Origin: Chiayiivirga flava
GTDB lineage: Bacteria; Pseudomonadota; Gammaproteobacteria; Xanthomonadales; Xanthomonadaceae
Assembly: GCF_014202825.1 (NCBI RefSeq)
Contig: NZ_JACHHP010000003.1
Coordinates: 503,401 to 567,400, forward strand
Direction of reading: 5' to 3'
DNA: 64,000 nt
Below the pieces are notes generated by a model, which made no database searches, was not told where the DNA came from, and saw only the letters and a list, made by a program, of their open reading frames with translations. This document shows positions 27,271-35,120 of this stretch, piece by piece; within the stretch, counting starts at the first letter, position 1; each line of letters starts with the position of its first letter. A program made the translations under genes and the position numbers.

Positions 27271-27801
27271 TCAGGTGTCCGGAAATTCGTACTTCTGCGG
27301 CGCCGGATGCACCGTGCCGCACTCGCTGCAGGTGCGGTGGTCGAGCGAGCGGTAGAAACGCTCGAACACGGCCGGAAAATCCTTCTCGATGTCGACGAGC
27401 GGGAAAAACTCCTCGTACACCTTGTGGTTGCAGCGCGGGCAGTACCACTGCAGCCCGTCGAGCTCGTGCGGAAGGCGACGGCGTTCGATGACGAGGCCGA
27501 CGGAGTTGGCTTCGCGTTGCGGCGAGTGCGGCACGCGCGGGGGCAGCAGGAAGATTTCGCCGGCGCGGATGGGGATGTCGCGCGGGGCGCCGTCTTCCTG
27601 GATGCGCAGTGTCATGGCGCCTTCGAGCTGGTAAAAGAATTCCGCGCCTTCGTCATAGTGATAGTCGATGCGCAGGTTCGGGCCGCCGACCACCATGACG
27701 ATGAAATCGCCGGCGTAGACCACCTTGTTGCCCACCGGCGGTTGCAGCAGGTGGCGGTGCTCGTCGATCCAGCGTTGGAAATCCAGCGGCATCGGCAGCA
27801 T
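27271..27801 (-). CDS. 3-hydroxyanthranilate 3,4-dioxygenase
   Basis: The 176-residue cupin dioxygenase has iron-binding residues in [16 protein letters not shown] and VPHSPQR, and the C-terminal rubredoxin-like metal site with CPRC and CSEC that is typical of bacterial HAAO (NbaC). It opens the ring of 3-hydroxyanthranilate to 2-amino-3-carboxymuconate semialdehyde. ATG 27801 is used; ATG 27792 (MPLDFQRW) is three codons downstream and equally possible. The start is 4 bp after the RidA-like gene's stop. Confidence 0.95.
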   Translation of the reverse strand: MLPMPLDFQRWIDEHRHLLQPPVGNKVVYAGDFIVMVVGGPNLRIDYHYDEGAEFFYQLEGAMTLRIQEDGAPRDIPIRAGEIFLLPPRVPHSPQREANSVGLVIERRRLPHELDGLQWYCPRCNHKVYEEFFPLVDIEKDFPAVFERFYRSLDHRTCSECGTVHPAPQKYEFPDT

Positions 27802-27805
27802 GGCG

Positions 27806-28240
27806 TCAGTCCTTGCGCGGCGCGAGCGAGGCGACGCACTTGAGTTCGATCGCGATCGGCGTCGGCAGCGCGGTGATGCCCAGCGTGGTGCGGCAGGGTG
27901 CGGTGTCGATGTCGGGGAAATGCTCGGCCCAGATGGCGTTGTAGGCCTTGAAGTCACGGGCAATGTCGGTGAGGTAGACGGTGACATCGACGAGGTCTTC
28001 CCAGCGGGCGCCGGAGGCTTCGAGTACGGCGCGCACGTTGGCGAACACCGAGTGCGTCTGCGCGGCGATGTCGTAGCGGCGCAGGCGGCCGTCGGCGAAG
28101 TATTCGTTGCCGGGGATGGCGTCGCTGCCGGGCGTGCGCGGGCCGATGCCGGAGAGGAACAGCAGATCGCCGACGCGGCGGGCGTGCGGGTAGGCGCCCA
28201 CGGGCCTGGGTGCGGTGTCGGTGCGGATGGCCTCGCTCAC
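27806..28240 (-). CDS. RidA-family 2-aminomuconate deaminase
   Basis: The 144-residue protein belongs to the YjgF/YER057c/UK114 (RidA) family: [44 protein letters not shown] and the C-terminal IAIELKCVA. In aminophenol and nitrobenzoate operons this family member (AmnD/NbaF) converts 2-aminomuconate to 4-oxalocrotonate plus ammonia. The context makes that role likely here, although a generic enamine deaminase cannot be excluded. GTG 28240 overlaps the carbonic anhydrase stop (GTGA), and the HAAO gene follows 4 bp downstream. Confidence 0.88.
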   Translation of the reverse strand: MSEAIRTDTAPRPVGAYPHARRVGDLLFLSGIGPRTPGSDAIPGNEYFADGRLRRYDIAAQTHSVFANVRAVLEASGARWEDLVDVTVYLTDIARDFKAYNAIWAEHFPDIDTAPCRTTLGITALPTPIAIELKCVASLAPRKD

Positions 28241-28914
28241 GCGTCGCGGCCCGAGTTGCGCACGGTGGTGAGCGCGGTGTCGTACGCGCTTGCCACTTCG
28301 TCCGGCGCCGATACGTCCATGCCGAGGCGATGCAGGCGGCCGTCGTGCAGGCCGTACACCATGCCGTGCAGGCTCAGGCGCTGGCCGCGGTCCCACGCGT
28401 CGCGCACCACCGTGGTCTGGCAGGCGCTCAGCGTCTGTTCGATGGTGTTGAGTTCGCACAGGCGGCCGTGGCGCACGGTGTCGAGGTCGAAGGTGCCGAG
28501 CAGTTCGGTGTGCTTCTGCGCCACGTCGCCGACATGGCGGATCCAGTTGTCGGCCAGCCCCACTCGCGTGCCGTGCAGCGCCGCGTGCACGCCGCCGCAG
28601 CCGTAGTGGCCGACGACGAGGATGTGTTCGACGCGCAGGATGTCGATTGCGAACTGCATCACCGAAAGGCAGTTGAGGTCGCTATGCACGACGACGTTGG
28701 CGATGTTGCGGTGGACGAACACCTCGCCCGGCGCGAGGCCGAGGATCTGGTTGGCGGGCACCCGCGAATCGGAACAGCCGATCCACAGGTACTTGGGCGC
28801 CTGCTGCTGCGAGAGGCGGCGGAAGAATGCCGGGTCGTCGCGGCGCACGCCGTCCGACCAGCTGCGGTTGTTGGCGAGGATCGCGGCGAGGCGCTGGCGG
28901 GTTTCTGCGTCCAT
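28237..28914 (-). CDS. Beta-class carbonic anhydrase
   Basis: The 225-residue enzyme has the beta-CA zinc ligands and active-site residues: CSDSR near residue 47, and HYGCGG near 105 (His and Cys ligands), with RNIANVV between. It interconverts CO2 and bicarbonate in the cytoplasm. ATG 28914 overlaps the stop of the small membrane-protein gene upstream (TGATG), and its own stop overlaps the RidA start, so it is embedded in the kynurenine operon. ACMSD two genes downstream releases CO2, which may explain the linkage. Confidence 0.93.
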   Translation of the reverse strand: MDAETRQRLAAILANNRSWSDGVRRDDPAFFRRLSQQQAPKYLWIGCSDSRVPANQILGLAPGEVFVHRNIANVVVHSDLNCLSVMQFAIDILRVEHILVVGHYGCGGVHAALHGTRVGLADNWIRHVGDVAQKHTELLGTFDLDTVRHGRLCELNTIEQTLSACQTTVVRDAWDRGQRLSLHGMVYGLHDGRLHRLGMDVSAPDEVASAYDTALTTVRNSGRDA

Positions 28915-29195
28915 CAGTTCGACCGGAACGACATGCGAGCGACGAGGAGACGGCTGAACCAGGCAGTGAACGCGATGGCAGCTCCGCCAAGCATGGGGGT
29001 CAGGCCCACGCCGAACGCGAGCACGACCGCTTGGGGATAAAACGCACGAGACGTCCCGTAGGGCTGTGGAATATTCCACCACCCGATCATCATGAGCGCC
29101 AGTACGACAGCGGCGACGATGACGCCGAAAACGATCAGCGCGATGCCTACGCGCAGCGCGATCGAAAGACCATCGATGACCGCGTCCTTCCTCAT
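28914..29195 (-). CDS. Small two-helix membrane protein, unknown
   Basis: This 93-residue protein has two predicted membrane helices (about 13-37, ALRVGIALIVFGVIVAAVVL, and about 56-82) with a short loop containing WWNIPQPYG. I do not recognise a family. It starts 3 bp after the aldehyde dehydrogenase stop and its stop overlaps the carbonic anhydrase start, so it is cotranscribed with the pathway. A membrane-associated role next to the anhydrase or in substrate entry is conceivable. No evidence decides. Confidence 0.65.
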   Translation of the reverse strand: MRKDAVIDGLSIALRVGIALIVFGVIVAAVVLALMMIGWWNIPQPYGTSRAFYPQAVVLAFGVGLTPMLGGAAIAFTAWFSRLLVARMSFRSN

Positions 29196-29198
29196 TCG

Positions 29199-30656
29199 TC
29201 ATACCTCGATGCAGACATTTTTTGCCTCGGTGAAGAATCGCATGGCCTCGAAGCCGCCTTCTCGGCCCAGGCCGGATTGTTTCATGCCGCCGAACGGTGT
29301 GCGCAGGTCGCGCTTCATCCAGGTGTTGATCCAGACGATGCCGGCGTCGAGGTGGGCGGCGACGCGGTGGGCGCGGGCGAGGTTCGTGGTCCAAACCGAG
29401 GCGGAGAGGCCGTAGTCGGTGGCGTTGGCGAGGTGCAGGGCGTGGTCTTCGTCGTCGAAGGGTTGCAGGGTGACGACGGGGCCGAAGATTTCTTCGGTGT
29501 TGCTGCGGCAGTCGGGGCCGAGGTCTTCGATGACAGTGGGCGCAATGAACCAGCCGTCGGCGCAGCGGCCGGCGGGCGACGCGCGTTCACCGCCGCAGAG
29601 GATGGTGCCGCCTTCTTCGCGTGCAACGTCGATGCAGCGCATCACCTTGTCGAAATGCGCCTGCGAGACGAGCGGGCCCTGCTGCGTGCTGGCGTCGAGC
29701 GGATCGCCGACACGCAGGGCGCGGGCGCGCTCGACGAGGGCGCCGCGGATTTCGGCGTAGATGCTGCGTTCGATCAGCAGGCGCGAGCCGCAGAGACATA
29801 TCTGGCCGCTGTTCTGGAATGCGCTGCGCACCAGCGTGTCGATGAGGCCGTCGCGCGGGGCGTCGGCGAAGACCAGCGTGGCGTTCTTGCCGCCGAGTTC
29901 GAGCGAGGTTTTCTTCAGTGCCGGGGCACACGCCGCGACGATCGATCGGCCCACGGCGGTACTGCCGGTGAAGCTGATCGCCCTCACCTGCGGATGGTCG
30001 ACCAGCGCCTGGCCGACGCGCCCGCCGAGGCCGTGCACGATGTTGAACACGCCGGGCGGGAATCCGATTTCCGTCGCGAGCCGGCCGAGCATCGTCGCCG
30101 TCAGCGGCGTGACCTCGGACGGCTTCGCGACCACGCAGTTGCCGGCCGCGAGTGCAGGCGCGATCTTCCACGTGAAGAGATACAGCGGCAGGTTCCACGG
30201 CGAGATGCAGCCGACGACGCCGAGTGGGGTGCGAAGCGTGTAGTTCAGGCCGGCTTCGCCGTGGTGGGACTCGCTCGCGAACTGGGTGGCGGCGGCAGCG
30301 AAGAACCGCAGGTTGGCGACGGCGCGCGGGATCTCGATGTCGCGGGCGAGGGCGAGCGGTTTGCCGGCGTCCTGCGATTCGGCGCGGGCGAAGGCGTCGA
30401 TGCGTGCTTCGAGGGCATCGGCGAGGCGGTCGAGCCAGCGGGCGCGCTGCGAGTTCGGCAGCGCGGACCACGGGGGGAACGCGTTGCGTGCAGCGCGGAC
30501 GGCGGCGTCGACGTCATCGGCGGTGCCGCTGGCGAGGCGTGCGATCGGGGTGGCGGTGGAGGGGTCGAAGACGTCGAGCCAGTCGGTGGCGGATACGCCG
30601 TGCGCATCGCCGCCGACGAGATGGTGCAGGTCCGGAAGGGTTGTGTCCCGAGTCAT
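29199..30656 (-). CDS. 2-aminomuconic semialdehyde dehydrogenase
   Basis: The 485-residue ALDH-superfamily enzyme shows the NAD-binding segment (ISFTGSTAVGRSI), the catalytic Glu motif LELGGKN and the nucleophile Cys in SGQICLCGSR. It closely fits AmnC/NbaE/2-hydroxymuconic semialdehyde dehydrogenases. It would oxidise the ACMSD product to 2-aminomuconate, placing it directly before the RidA-type deaminase. It is the first gene of the cluster, so the operon promoter should lie in 30657-30830 or beyond. I see no regulator gene and no clear promoter there. Confidence 0.92.
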   Translation of the reverse strand: MTRDTTLPDLHHLVGGDAHGVSATDWLDVFDPSTATPIARLASGTADDVDAAVRAARNAFPPWSALPNSQRARWLDRLADALEARIDAFARAESQDAGKPLALARDIEIPRAVANLRFFAAAATQFASESHHGEAGLNYTLRTPLGVVGCISPWNLPLYLFTWKIAPALAAGNCVVAKPSEVTPLTATMLGRLATEIGFPPGVFNIVHGLGGRVGQALVDHPQVRAISFTGSTAVGRSIVAACAPALKKTSLELGGKNATLVFADAPRDGLIDTLVRSAFQNSGQICLCGSRLLIERSIYAEIRGALVERARALRVGDPLDASTQQGPLVSQAHFDKVMRCIDVAREEGGTILCGGERASPAGRCADGWFIAPTVIEDLGPDCRSNTEEIFGPVVTLQPFDDEDHALHLANATDYGLSASVWTTNLARAHRVAAHLDAGIVWINTWMKRDLRTPFGGMKQSGLGREGGFEAMRFFTEAKNVCIEV

Positions 30657-30830
30657 CGGTACAGTGTAGCGGGGTGCGGTTCGTGCGGAGCATGGCGGGG
30701 GCGATTGGGCGCGGCTGTCGCGTGGTCATTGACCGGGATGGTCGGTCAGGTTATTGCGTGCCACGCGTTCGATGCCGCCTTATGCGTCGCAACGAAGTCA
30801 GTGCAGTTGGTTCTGCCGAATCCTTTCATA

Positions 30831-30939
30831 CGTCATTCCCGCGAATGCGGGAATCCAGCGCCCTTGCTCGGTTTTCCGGCTCGCTGGCCAAGTCAAAACC
30901 AAGAAGGGGCGCTGGATTCCCGCATTCGCGGGAATGACG
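30831..30939. repeat. REPIN-like element upstream of the kynurenine cluster
   Basis: The arms at 30831-30863 and about 30906-30939 are inverted copies with the same outer sequence as the GIY-YIG element's ends, including the core ATTCCCGCGAATGCGGGAAT. The match weakens towards the ~45-bp centre (TTGCTCGGTTTT against TTCTTGGTTTT). It lies in the 394-bp gap 30657-31050 between nei and the aldehyde dehydrogenase gene, and I see nothing else in that gap. It is the closest relative of the GIY-YIG element's termini. Confidence 0.85.
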
Positions 30940-31050
30940 GTTGGGGGTGGTGCGGGGTCGTGCGGGATGCGGGGCTTCGTTTCCGCCGTAGAAAGCCGAA
31001 ACAGCGTGACTGTAAAGGATGGCACAGAGGTCAGAGCGCATCTGACCAAG

Positions 31051-31851
31051 TCACACCTGACACTGCGGACACCAGTACAACCGCCGACTCGCAAGCTCCT
31101 CGCGTTTGATAGCGGTGTCGCACACTTCGCATGGCAACCCCGCGCGATCGAACACCCGAAAGCGAAACGCATCCGCCGTCCGCGTCACCGCCCCATGCGC
31201 ACCACGCTTGTTCCGGCTGCGATAACTCTCCCGCGGCACGACCAGCAACGCCTTCGACAACGCCGTGATCTGCCGCTTCCCCAGATCCCGCGGCCGCTGC
31301 TGCGGCGCGATCTTCGCGCGGAACAGCACTTCCGACCGCAGGTAATTGCCCATGCCGGCGAGGAACGCCTGCTGCAGCAGCAATGCCGGCAGCCCGCGTC
31401 CGGCGAAGCGCGGAGCGCGCAGCCGCTCGGCCACTTCGGCAGACGTCAGCGATTCGTCCAGCACATCCGGGCCGAGTCCCGCGAGGAAGGGATGCTTGTG
31501 CACGTCCTTCGTCGGCCACATCGAGATGTCGGTGGCGGAGTAGAGCAGGATCGCCTTGTCGTCGGTCTCGAACGCCACGCGCAGCGAGCGCGTCGTCTTC
31601 GGGCGCTTGCCGGCGGCGGCGACCTTCCAGATGCCGTACAGCTGGTTGTGCGAGTACATCGTCAACCCGCCCTCGAAGCGGATCAGCAGCGCCTTGCCGT
31701 GCGGCGTGATCGACTCGATGCACTGGCCGACGAGTTCGTCCTCGTATTTCTGAAGCGCTGGCGGCGCGAAATGCACCGAGCGCAGCGGCCTGCCGATGAC
31801 GGCGGCGGCCAGCGCATCGGAGGCGCGGCGGATTTCGGGGCCTTCGGGCAT
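31051..31851 (-). CDS. nei: Endonuclease VIII (DNA glycosylase/AP lyase)
   Basis: The 266-residue protein begins MPEGPEIRRASD (N-terminal Pro nucleophile and catalytic Glu) and follows E. coli Nei closely: MYSHNQLYGIWKV, LLYSATDISMW, QQAFLAGMGNYLRSE, and a C-terminal zinc finger with CEVC and CPQC. It excises oxidised pyrimidines and nicks the abasic site. Compared with E. coli the region before FRFRVF has a slightly different linker. It starts 7 bp after the SDR gene's stop, as the last gene of a four-gene operon. Confidence 0.95.
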   Translation of the reverse strand: MPEGPEIRRASDALAAAVIGRPLRSVHFAPPALQKYEDELVGQCIESITPHGKALLIRFEGGLTMYSHNQLYGIWKVAAAGKRPKTTRSLRVAFETDDKAILLYSATDISMWPTKDVHKHPFLAGLGPDVLDESLTSAEVAERLRAPRFAGRGLPALLLQQAFLAGMGNYLRSEVLFRAKIAPQQRPRDLGKRQITALSKALLVVPRESYRSRNKRGAHGAVTRTADAFRFRVFDRAGLPCEVCDTAIKREELASRRLYWCPQCQV

Positions 31852-31858
31852 CGTGGCG

Positions 31859-32647
31859 TCAGATCGACTGCATGCGCCCGCCGTCCACCGCGAGGCTCAC
31901 GCCGCTGATGTAGCCTGCCGCAGGCGAGGCGAGGAAGGCGATGGCGTTGGCGATTTCCGACGGTTCGGCGAATCGCGCCAGCGGCACGGTGCCGAGCATG
32001 GTCTTCGCGATCTCGTCCTGTGGCTTTCCGGTGCTCGCGCTGCGGTCGTGAAGGATCTGGTGGAGGCGGCCGGTGCGGGTGTAGCCGGGCAGCACGTTGT
32101 TGACGGTGATGTTGAAGCCACCGAGTTCCTTCGACAGCGTTTTCGCCCACGCGGCGACCGCGCCGCGGATGGTGTTGGAAACGCCGAGATTGGCGATCGG
32201 TTCGCGCACCGAGGTCGAGATGACATTGACGATGCGGCCCCAGCCCGCCGTCCGCATGCCGGGCAGCAGCGCCTGCACGCAGGTCTGCGCGGCGATCAGA
32301 TGTTGCTGGAAGGCCGCCAGGAAGGCCGCAGCGTCCGCCGTGTGCGCGGCGCCGCCCGGCGGGCCGCCGCCGTTGTTGACGAGGATGTGGAACGGGTGCG
32401 CGCTCGCGGCCGCATCGAGCAGCGTGCGCAGCGTGGCCGCATCGTTGGCATCGGCGGCGATGAAGCCGTGCCGCTGCGTCGCATGCGTGCGCGGCAGCGC
32501 GTCCACCACCGCACGCAGCGCGTCCTCGCGTCGCGCGAGCACGGTCACATCCGCGCCCATGCCTGCGAGTTCAAGCGCGGCGGCGCGGCCGATGCCTTCG
32601 GAGGCGCCGCAGACGAGGGCGTGTTTGCCGGTGAGATCGAGGTCCAT
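31859..32647 (-). CDS. SDR-family oxidoreductase lacking the YxxxK motif
   Basis: The 262-residue protein has a Rossmann nucleotide-binding motif (CGASEGIGRA, residues 14-23), NNGG, and the C-terminal GVSLAVDGG seen in FabG-like enzymes. The catalytic Tyr-x-x-x-Lys site is replaced: the aligned segment reads VSNTIRGAVAAWAKTL. This is typical of a subgroup of BKR-like SDRs whose substrates are unknown. It sits 4 bp after trhO and 7 bp before nei, so it may serve a housekeeping role. Dehydrogenase activity should not be assumed. Confidence 0.85.
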   Translation of the reverse strand: MDLDLTGKHALVCGASEGIGRAAALELAGMGADVTVLARREDALRAVVDALPRTHATQRHGFIAADANDAATLRTLLDAAASAHPFHILVNNGGGPPGGAAHTADAAAFLAAFQQHLIAAQTCVQALLPGMRTAGWGRIVNVISTSVREPIANLGVSNTIRGAVAAWAKTLSKELGGFNITVNNVLPGYTRTGRLHQILHDRSASTGKPQDEIAKTMLGTVPLARFAEPSEIANAIAFLASPAAGYISGVSLAVDGGRMQSI

Positions 32648-32651
32648 CGGG

Positions 32652-33395
32652 TCAGGCTCCGGTGTCGTGCAGCGGGCGCAGGTCGGGGTCGAGTGCGATG
32701 CGTTCGTCGAAGACGAAGCAGCGGCCGTCGTAGCCCGCACCGCCCACCTGTTCGAAGTAGTTGAGGATGCCGCCGTCGAGTTGCAGCACGTGGTCGAAGC
32801 CGTTGTGCTGCATCCACAGCGCGGCCTTCTCGCAGCGGATGCCGCCGGTGCAGAAGCTGACGACCGTTGTATCGGCGAGATCGTCGCGATGCGATTCGAG
32901 TGCGGCAGGCAGGTCGGTGAAGTTGTCGATCGGCAGCGTGAGCGCGTCGCGGAAGGTGCCGTGCCCGAATTCCTCGCGGTTTCGCGTGTCCAGCAGCACG
33001 AGGCGGCGTCCTTCGTCGTCAGTGCCGCGTTCGATCCAGCGTGCGAGTTCGGCGGGGGCCACCGACGCCGGGCGCACATGATCGAGCGGAATCGCGTCGT
33101 CGCGGCGGAAGGCGATGATTTCGCGCTTGCACTTCACCTTCAGCCGCGCGAACGGCACGTGGTTGCTCCAGCTGCGCTTGACGACGAGATCGGCGAAGCG
33201 CGTGTCGTTGCGCAACATCCCCAGGAGATCGTCGATGGCCCCCTCTGCGCCTGCCAGAAACAGGTTCAGCCCTTCCGGCGCGACGAGCACGCTGCCGCGC
33301 AACGCAAGTGCGTTGGCACGTGCATGGATACGGCCGGCCAAGGCGGCGGCATCGTCGATTGCGACGAAACGGTACGCGGCGATGTTGAGAATCAT
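32652..33395 (-). CDS. trhO: tRNA uridine(34) hydroxylase TrhO, rhodanese family
   Basis: The 247-residue protein has the YceA layout: an N-terminal ferredoxin-like domain (GSVLVAPEGLNLFLAG), a linker with VKCKREIIAF, and a rhodanese domain (DTRNREEFGHG) with the catalytic Cys in FCTGGIRCEKA. TrhO makes 5-hydroxyuridine at the tRNA wobble position using oxygen. It is ~80-100 residues shorter than E. coli YceA and lacks that protein's C-terminal extension. It starts 7 bp after the DUF6164 gene. Confidence 0.93.
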   Translation of the reverse strand: MILNIAAYRFVAIDDAAALAGRIHARANALALRGSVLVAPEGLNLFLAGAEGAIDDLLGMLRNDTRFADLVVKRSWSNHVPFARLKVKCKREIIAFRRDDAIPLDHVRPASVAPAELARWIERGTDDEGRRLVLLDTRNREEFGHGTFRDALTLPIDNFTDLPAALESHRDDLADTTVVSFCTGGIRCEKAALWMQHNGFDHVLQLDGGILNYFEQVGGAGYDGRCFVFDERIALDPDLRPLHDTGA

Positions 33396-33402
33396 CGGCG
33401 CA

Positions 33403-33765
33403 TCACATCAGCACGAAGAACGGCCACGCGGTGAGTGCGGCGAAGAACAGTGCAGCGAGCAGGAACACGACGACGCGCAGCGGGTGGTGGCGCAGCACCG
33501 TCAGGAAGGTCTCGGCGCGGCCTTCGGCGCGTGCCGCCGCGCGTTCGGCGCGGGCGCTCGCTGCACGCTCGGTCTGGAACGTCGCCAGCAGTTCGCGGGC
33601 GCGCGGCAGGTCGTCCGCATGCTTGAGCCAGATGCCCCCGGGCGAGACGCCCCAGAGACTGGCACGGGTTTCGTACCAGGCGAGGTCGGCTTCATCGAGC
33701 AGGGCGCGGATGGCGTCGGCTTCGTCGTCGGGAACGTTGCGCAAGTGGAGGAGCAGGGTGGACAT
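33403..33765 (-). CDS. DUF6164 family membrane-anchored protein
   Basis: This 120-residue protein starts MSTLLLHLRNVPDDEADAIR and has a compact N-terminal domain (1-70, with WYETRASLWGVSPGGIWL), a charged linker (75-95) and one C-terminal membrane helix (98-118). It resembles DUF6164 proteins found mainly in Lysobacterales; no function is known. The N-terminal part resembles small putative signal-transducing domains. It heads the operon with trhO, SDR and nei. Confidence 0.7.
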   Translation of the reverse strand: MSTLLLHLRNVPDDEADAIRALLDEADLAWYETRASLWGVSPGGIWLKHADDLPRARELLATFQTERAASARAERAAARAEGRAETFLTVLRHHPLRVVVFLLAALFFAALTAWPFFVLM

Positions 33766-33880
33766 GCGGGGATTGTCGCGGGCGGCGTACGTGCGGGAGG
33801 CGGCGCAGGGTGCTGTCATCATATTGTTTCGCGTCTTGCTGCGCGCGCGGAGCGATGGACGCGGCTGCTGTCCAATCTCC

Positions 33881-33982
33881 CGTCGTCCCGGCGAAAGCCG
33901 GGACCCAGTGACGCTCTCGGTTTGCCGTCGCCTCGGTTAAACCAGGAAACGCCACTGGGTCCCGGCTTTCGCCGGGACGACG
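33881..33982. repeat. REPIN-like element upstream of the DUF6164 operon
   Basis: Arms 33881-33913 and ~33950-33982 carry inverted CCCGGCGAAAGCCGGG cores with CGTCGT outer ends and ACCCAGTG inner ends, differing at one position in the next few bases. The centre contains CTCGGTTT and its partial inverse CCAGG. It lies in the 287-bp gap 33766-34052, which holds no gene. Confidence 0.85.
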
Positions 33983-34052
33983 GGGAGGCGGGCTGTACGG
34001 CCGGGGTGGATGTCACCGCGCGTGGAAAAGACGTTTGTGGGCGAATCTCGCA

Positions 34053-34688
34053 TCAGCTGCCGCGGCGATGCAGGCGCGACTGCATCAGGTCGGCGACGGC
34101 CTGCTCGCGCTCGCTGCCGGTGCGGCGCAGGCCGTCGATGGCGCCCCGCACGTTCGCGGCGGGGTGGTTCTGGTTGAGCTTGAACTTGAGCGCAATGCGT
34201 TGCGGGCGGAAGCGGAAGCCGACGATGCCGCGCAGCTGCACGCGCTCGGCCTCGTTGCCGGGATCGAAACGCCAGTCGCCGCCGATGCTGGCTTCGAAGC
34301 GCTGGCTGAGGCGATCGACGAGGTCGGCGAGCGAGGCTTCGTCGTCGAACGGCTCGAGCGTGCCGTACAGGTGTGCGACGGCGTAATTCCACGTCGGCAC
34401 GCGGGCGGCTTCGAGCTTGTCGGCGTACCAGCCCGGCGAAATATAGGCATGCGGGCCGTGCACGATCATCAGCACCTCGCCGCGGTGCTTCACCTGCGGG
34501 TTGGAGCGCGCGTGGTGGCCTTCGATCAGCACGTCGTCGCCATCGCGGCGGTACAGCACGGGCAGATGCGAGGCGAACGGTGCACCGCTGTCGTCGACAC
34601 TCAGCAGCGTGACGAAGGAGTCCTGCGCCAGCAGGGCGTCGAGTGCCGCGAGGTCGGTTTCGGCGAAGCTGCGCGGCAGGTAGGTCAT
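34053..34688 (-). CDS. FMN-binding PaiB-family protein
   Basis: The 211-residue protein fits the PaiB/COG2808 family (split-barrel FMN-binding fold): MTYLPRSFAETD, PFASHLPVLYRR, VLMIVHGPHAYISPGWY, VPTWNYAVAHLYG and a C-terminal KFKLNQNHP. The family is annotated as a protease-synthase/sporulation negative regulator in Bacillus; its role in proteobacteria is unclear. ATG 34688 matches the usual start, and the longer frame runs into unrelated sequence. A 13-G tract lies 81-93 bp upstream. Confidence 0.85.
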   Translation of the reverse strand: MTYLPRSFAETDLAALDALLAQDSFVTLLSVDDSGAPFASHLPVLYRRDGDDVLIEGHHARSNPQVKHRGEVLMIVHGPHAYISPGWYADKLEAARVPTWNYAVAHLYGTLEPFDDEASLADLVDRLSQRFEASIGGDWRFDPGNEAERVQLRGIVGFRFRPQRIALKFKLNQNHPAANVRGAIDGLRRTGSEREQAVADLMQSRLHRRGS

Positions 34689-34768
34689 GCGGGTGGACAA
34701 CGGGGTGCGGAGGGCGGGGGATGGGGCGCTCGAAACTCGCGCTCCCGGCATCGCGACGACGGTGCCGC

Positions 34769-34781
34769 GGGGGGGGGGGGG
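34769..34781. repeat. Homopolymeric G13 tract upstream of paiB-like gene
   Basis: Thirteen consecutive G occur in the 113-bp gap between the stop at 34802 and the PaiB-like start at 34688. Tracts of this length slip during replication. In the transcript direction (minus) it reads C13 and would lie in the mRNA or between promoter elements, so changes in length could alter expression. A sequencing artefact in tract length is also possible. Confidence 0.8.
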
Positions 34782-34801
34782 CGCAGAACGAACGCCTCGT
34801 C

Positions 34802-35107
34802 TCAGGCGTGGCCGCCGAGCGGCTGGATCATCGCTTCTCGCAGCGTTTCGTCGTCGTCGGCGCGCGGCGGGGAGATCTCGTCGAGCGAGAAACCCATCGC
34901 CAGTGCGTCCTCTTCGTCGAGGCCGTCGAAGGCGCGGAACTCGGCGTCGAGCAGCGCGTTGCGCGCGCTGTCCTCGCTGTCGTACGGCAGGGTGCGGCCG
35001 TCGCAGTCGAACACCTGCGCCACGCCGGAGTCGAGCACGCGCAGGCGTGCCCACACCGCCGTGTGGCCGAGCACGGCGATCCACCATTGTTCGATCACAT
35101 GCGACAT
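34802..35107 (-). CDS. Conserved hypothetical protein, 101 residues
   Basis: I do not recognise a named family. The protein is acidic and probably cytoplasmic, with an N-terminal beta-rich part (WWIAVLGHTAVWARLRVLDSG, VAQVFDCDGRTLPYDS) and an acidic C-terminal half (GLDEEDALAMGF). There is no signal peptide or membrane segment. It starts 13 bp after the small membrane-protein gene and appears to belong to the asnS transcript. Confidence 0.65.
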   Translation of the reverse strand: MSHVIEQWWIAVLGHTAVWARLRVLDSGVAQVFDCDGRTLPYDSEDSARNALLDAEFRAFDGLDEEDALAMGFSLDEISPPRADDDETLREAMIQPLGGHA

Positions 35108-35120
35108 CCGAGTGCTCCGA

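Noticed and set aside
28237..29394. Long N-terminal extension of the carbonic anhydrase
   Set aside because: The added part overlaps the small membrane protein and dehydrogenase genes and has no family sequence. ATG 28914 fits.
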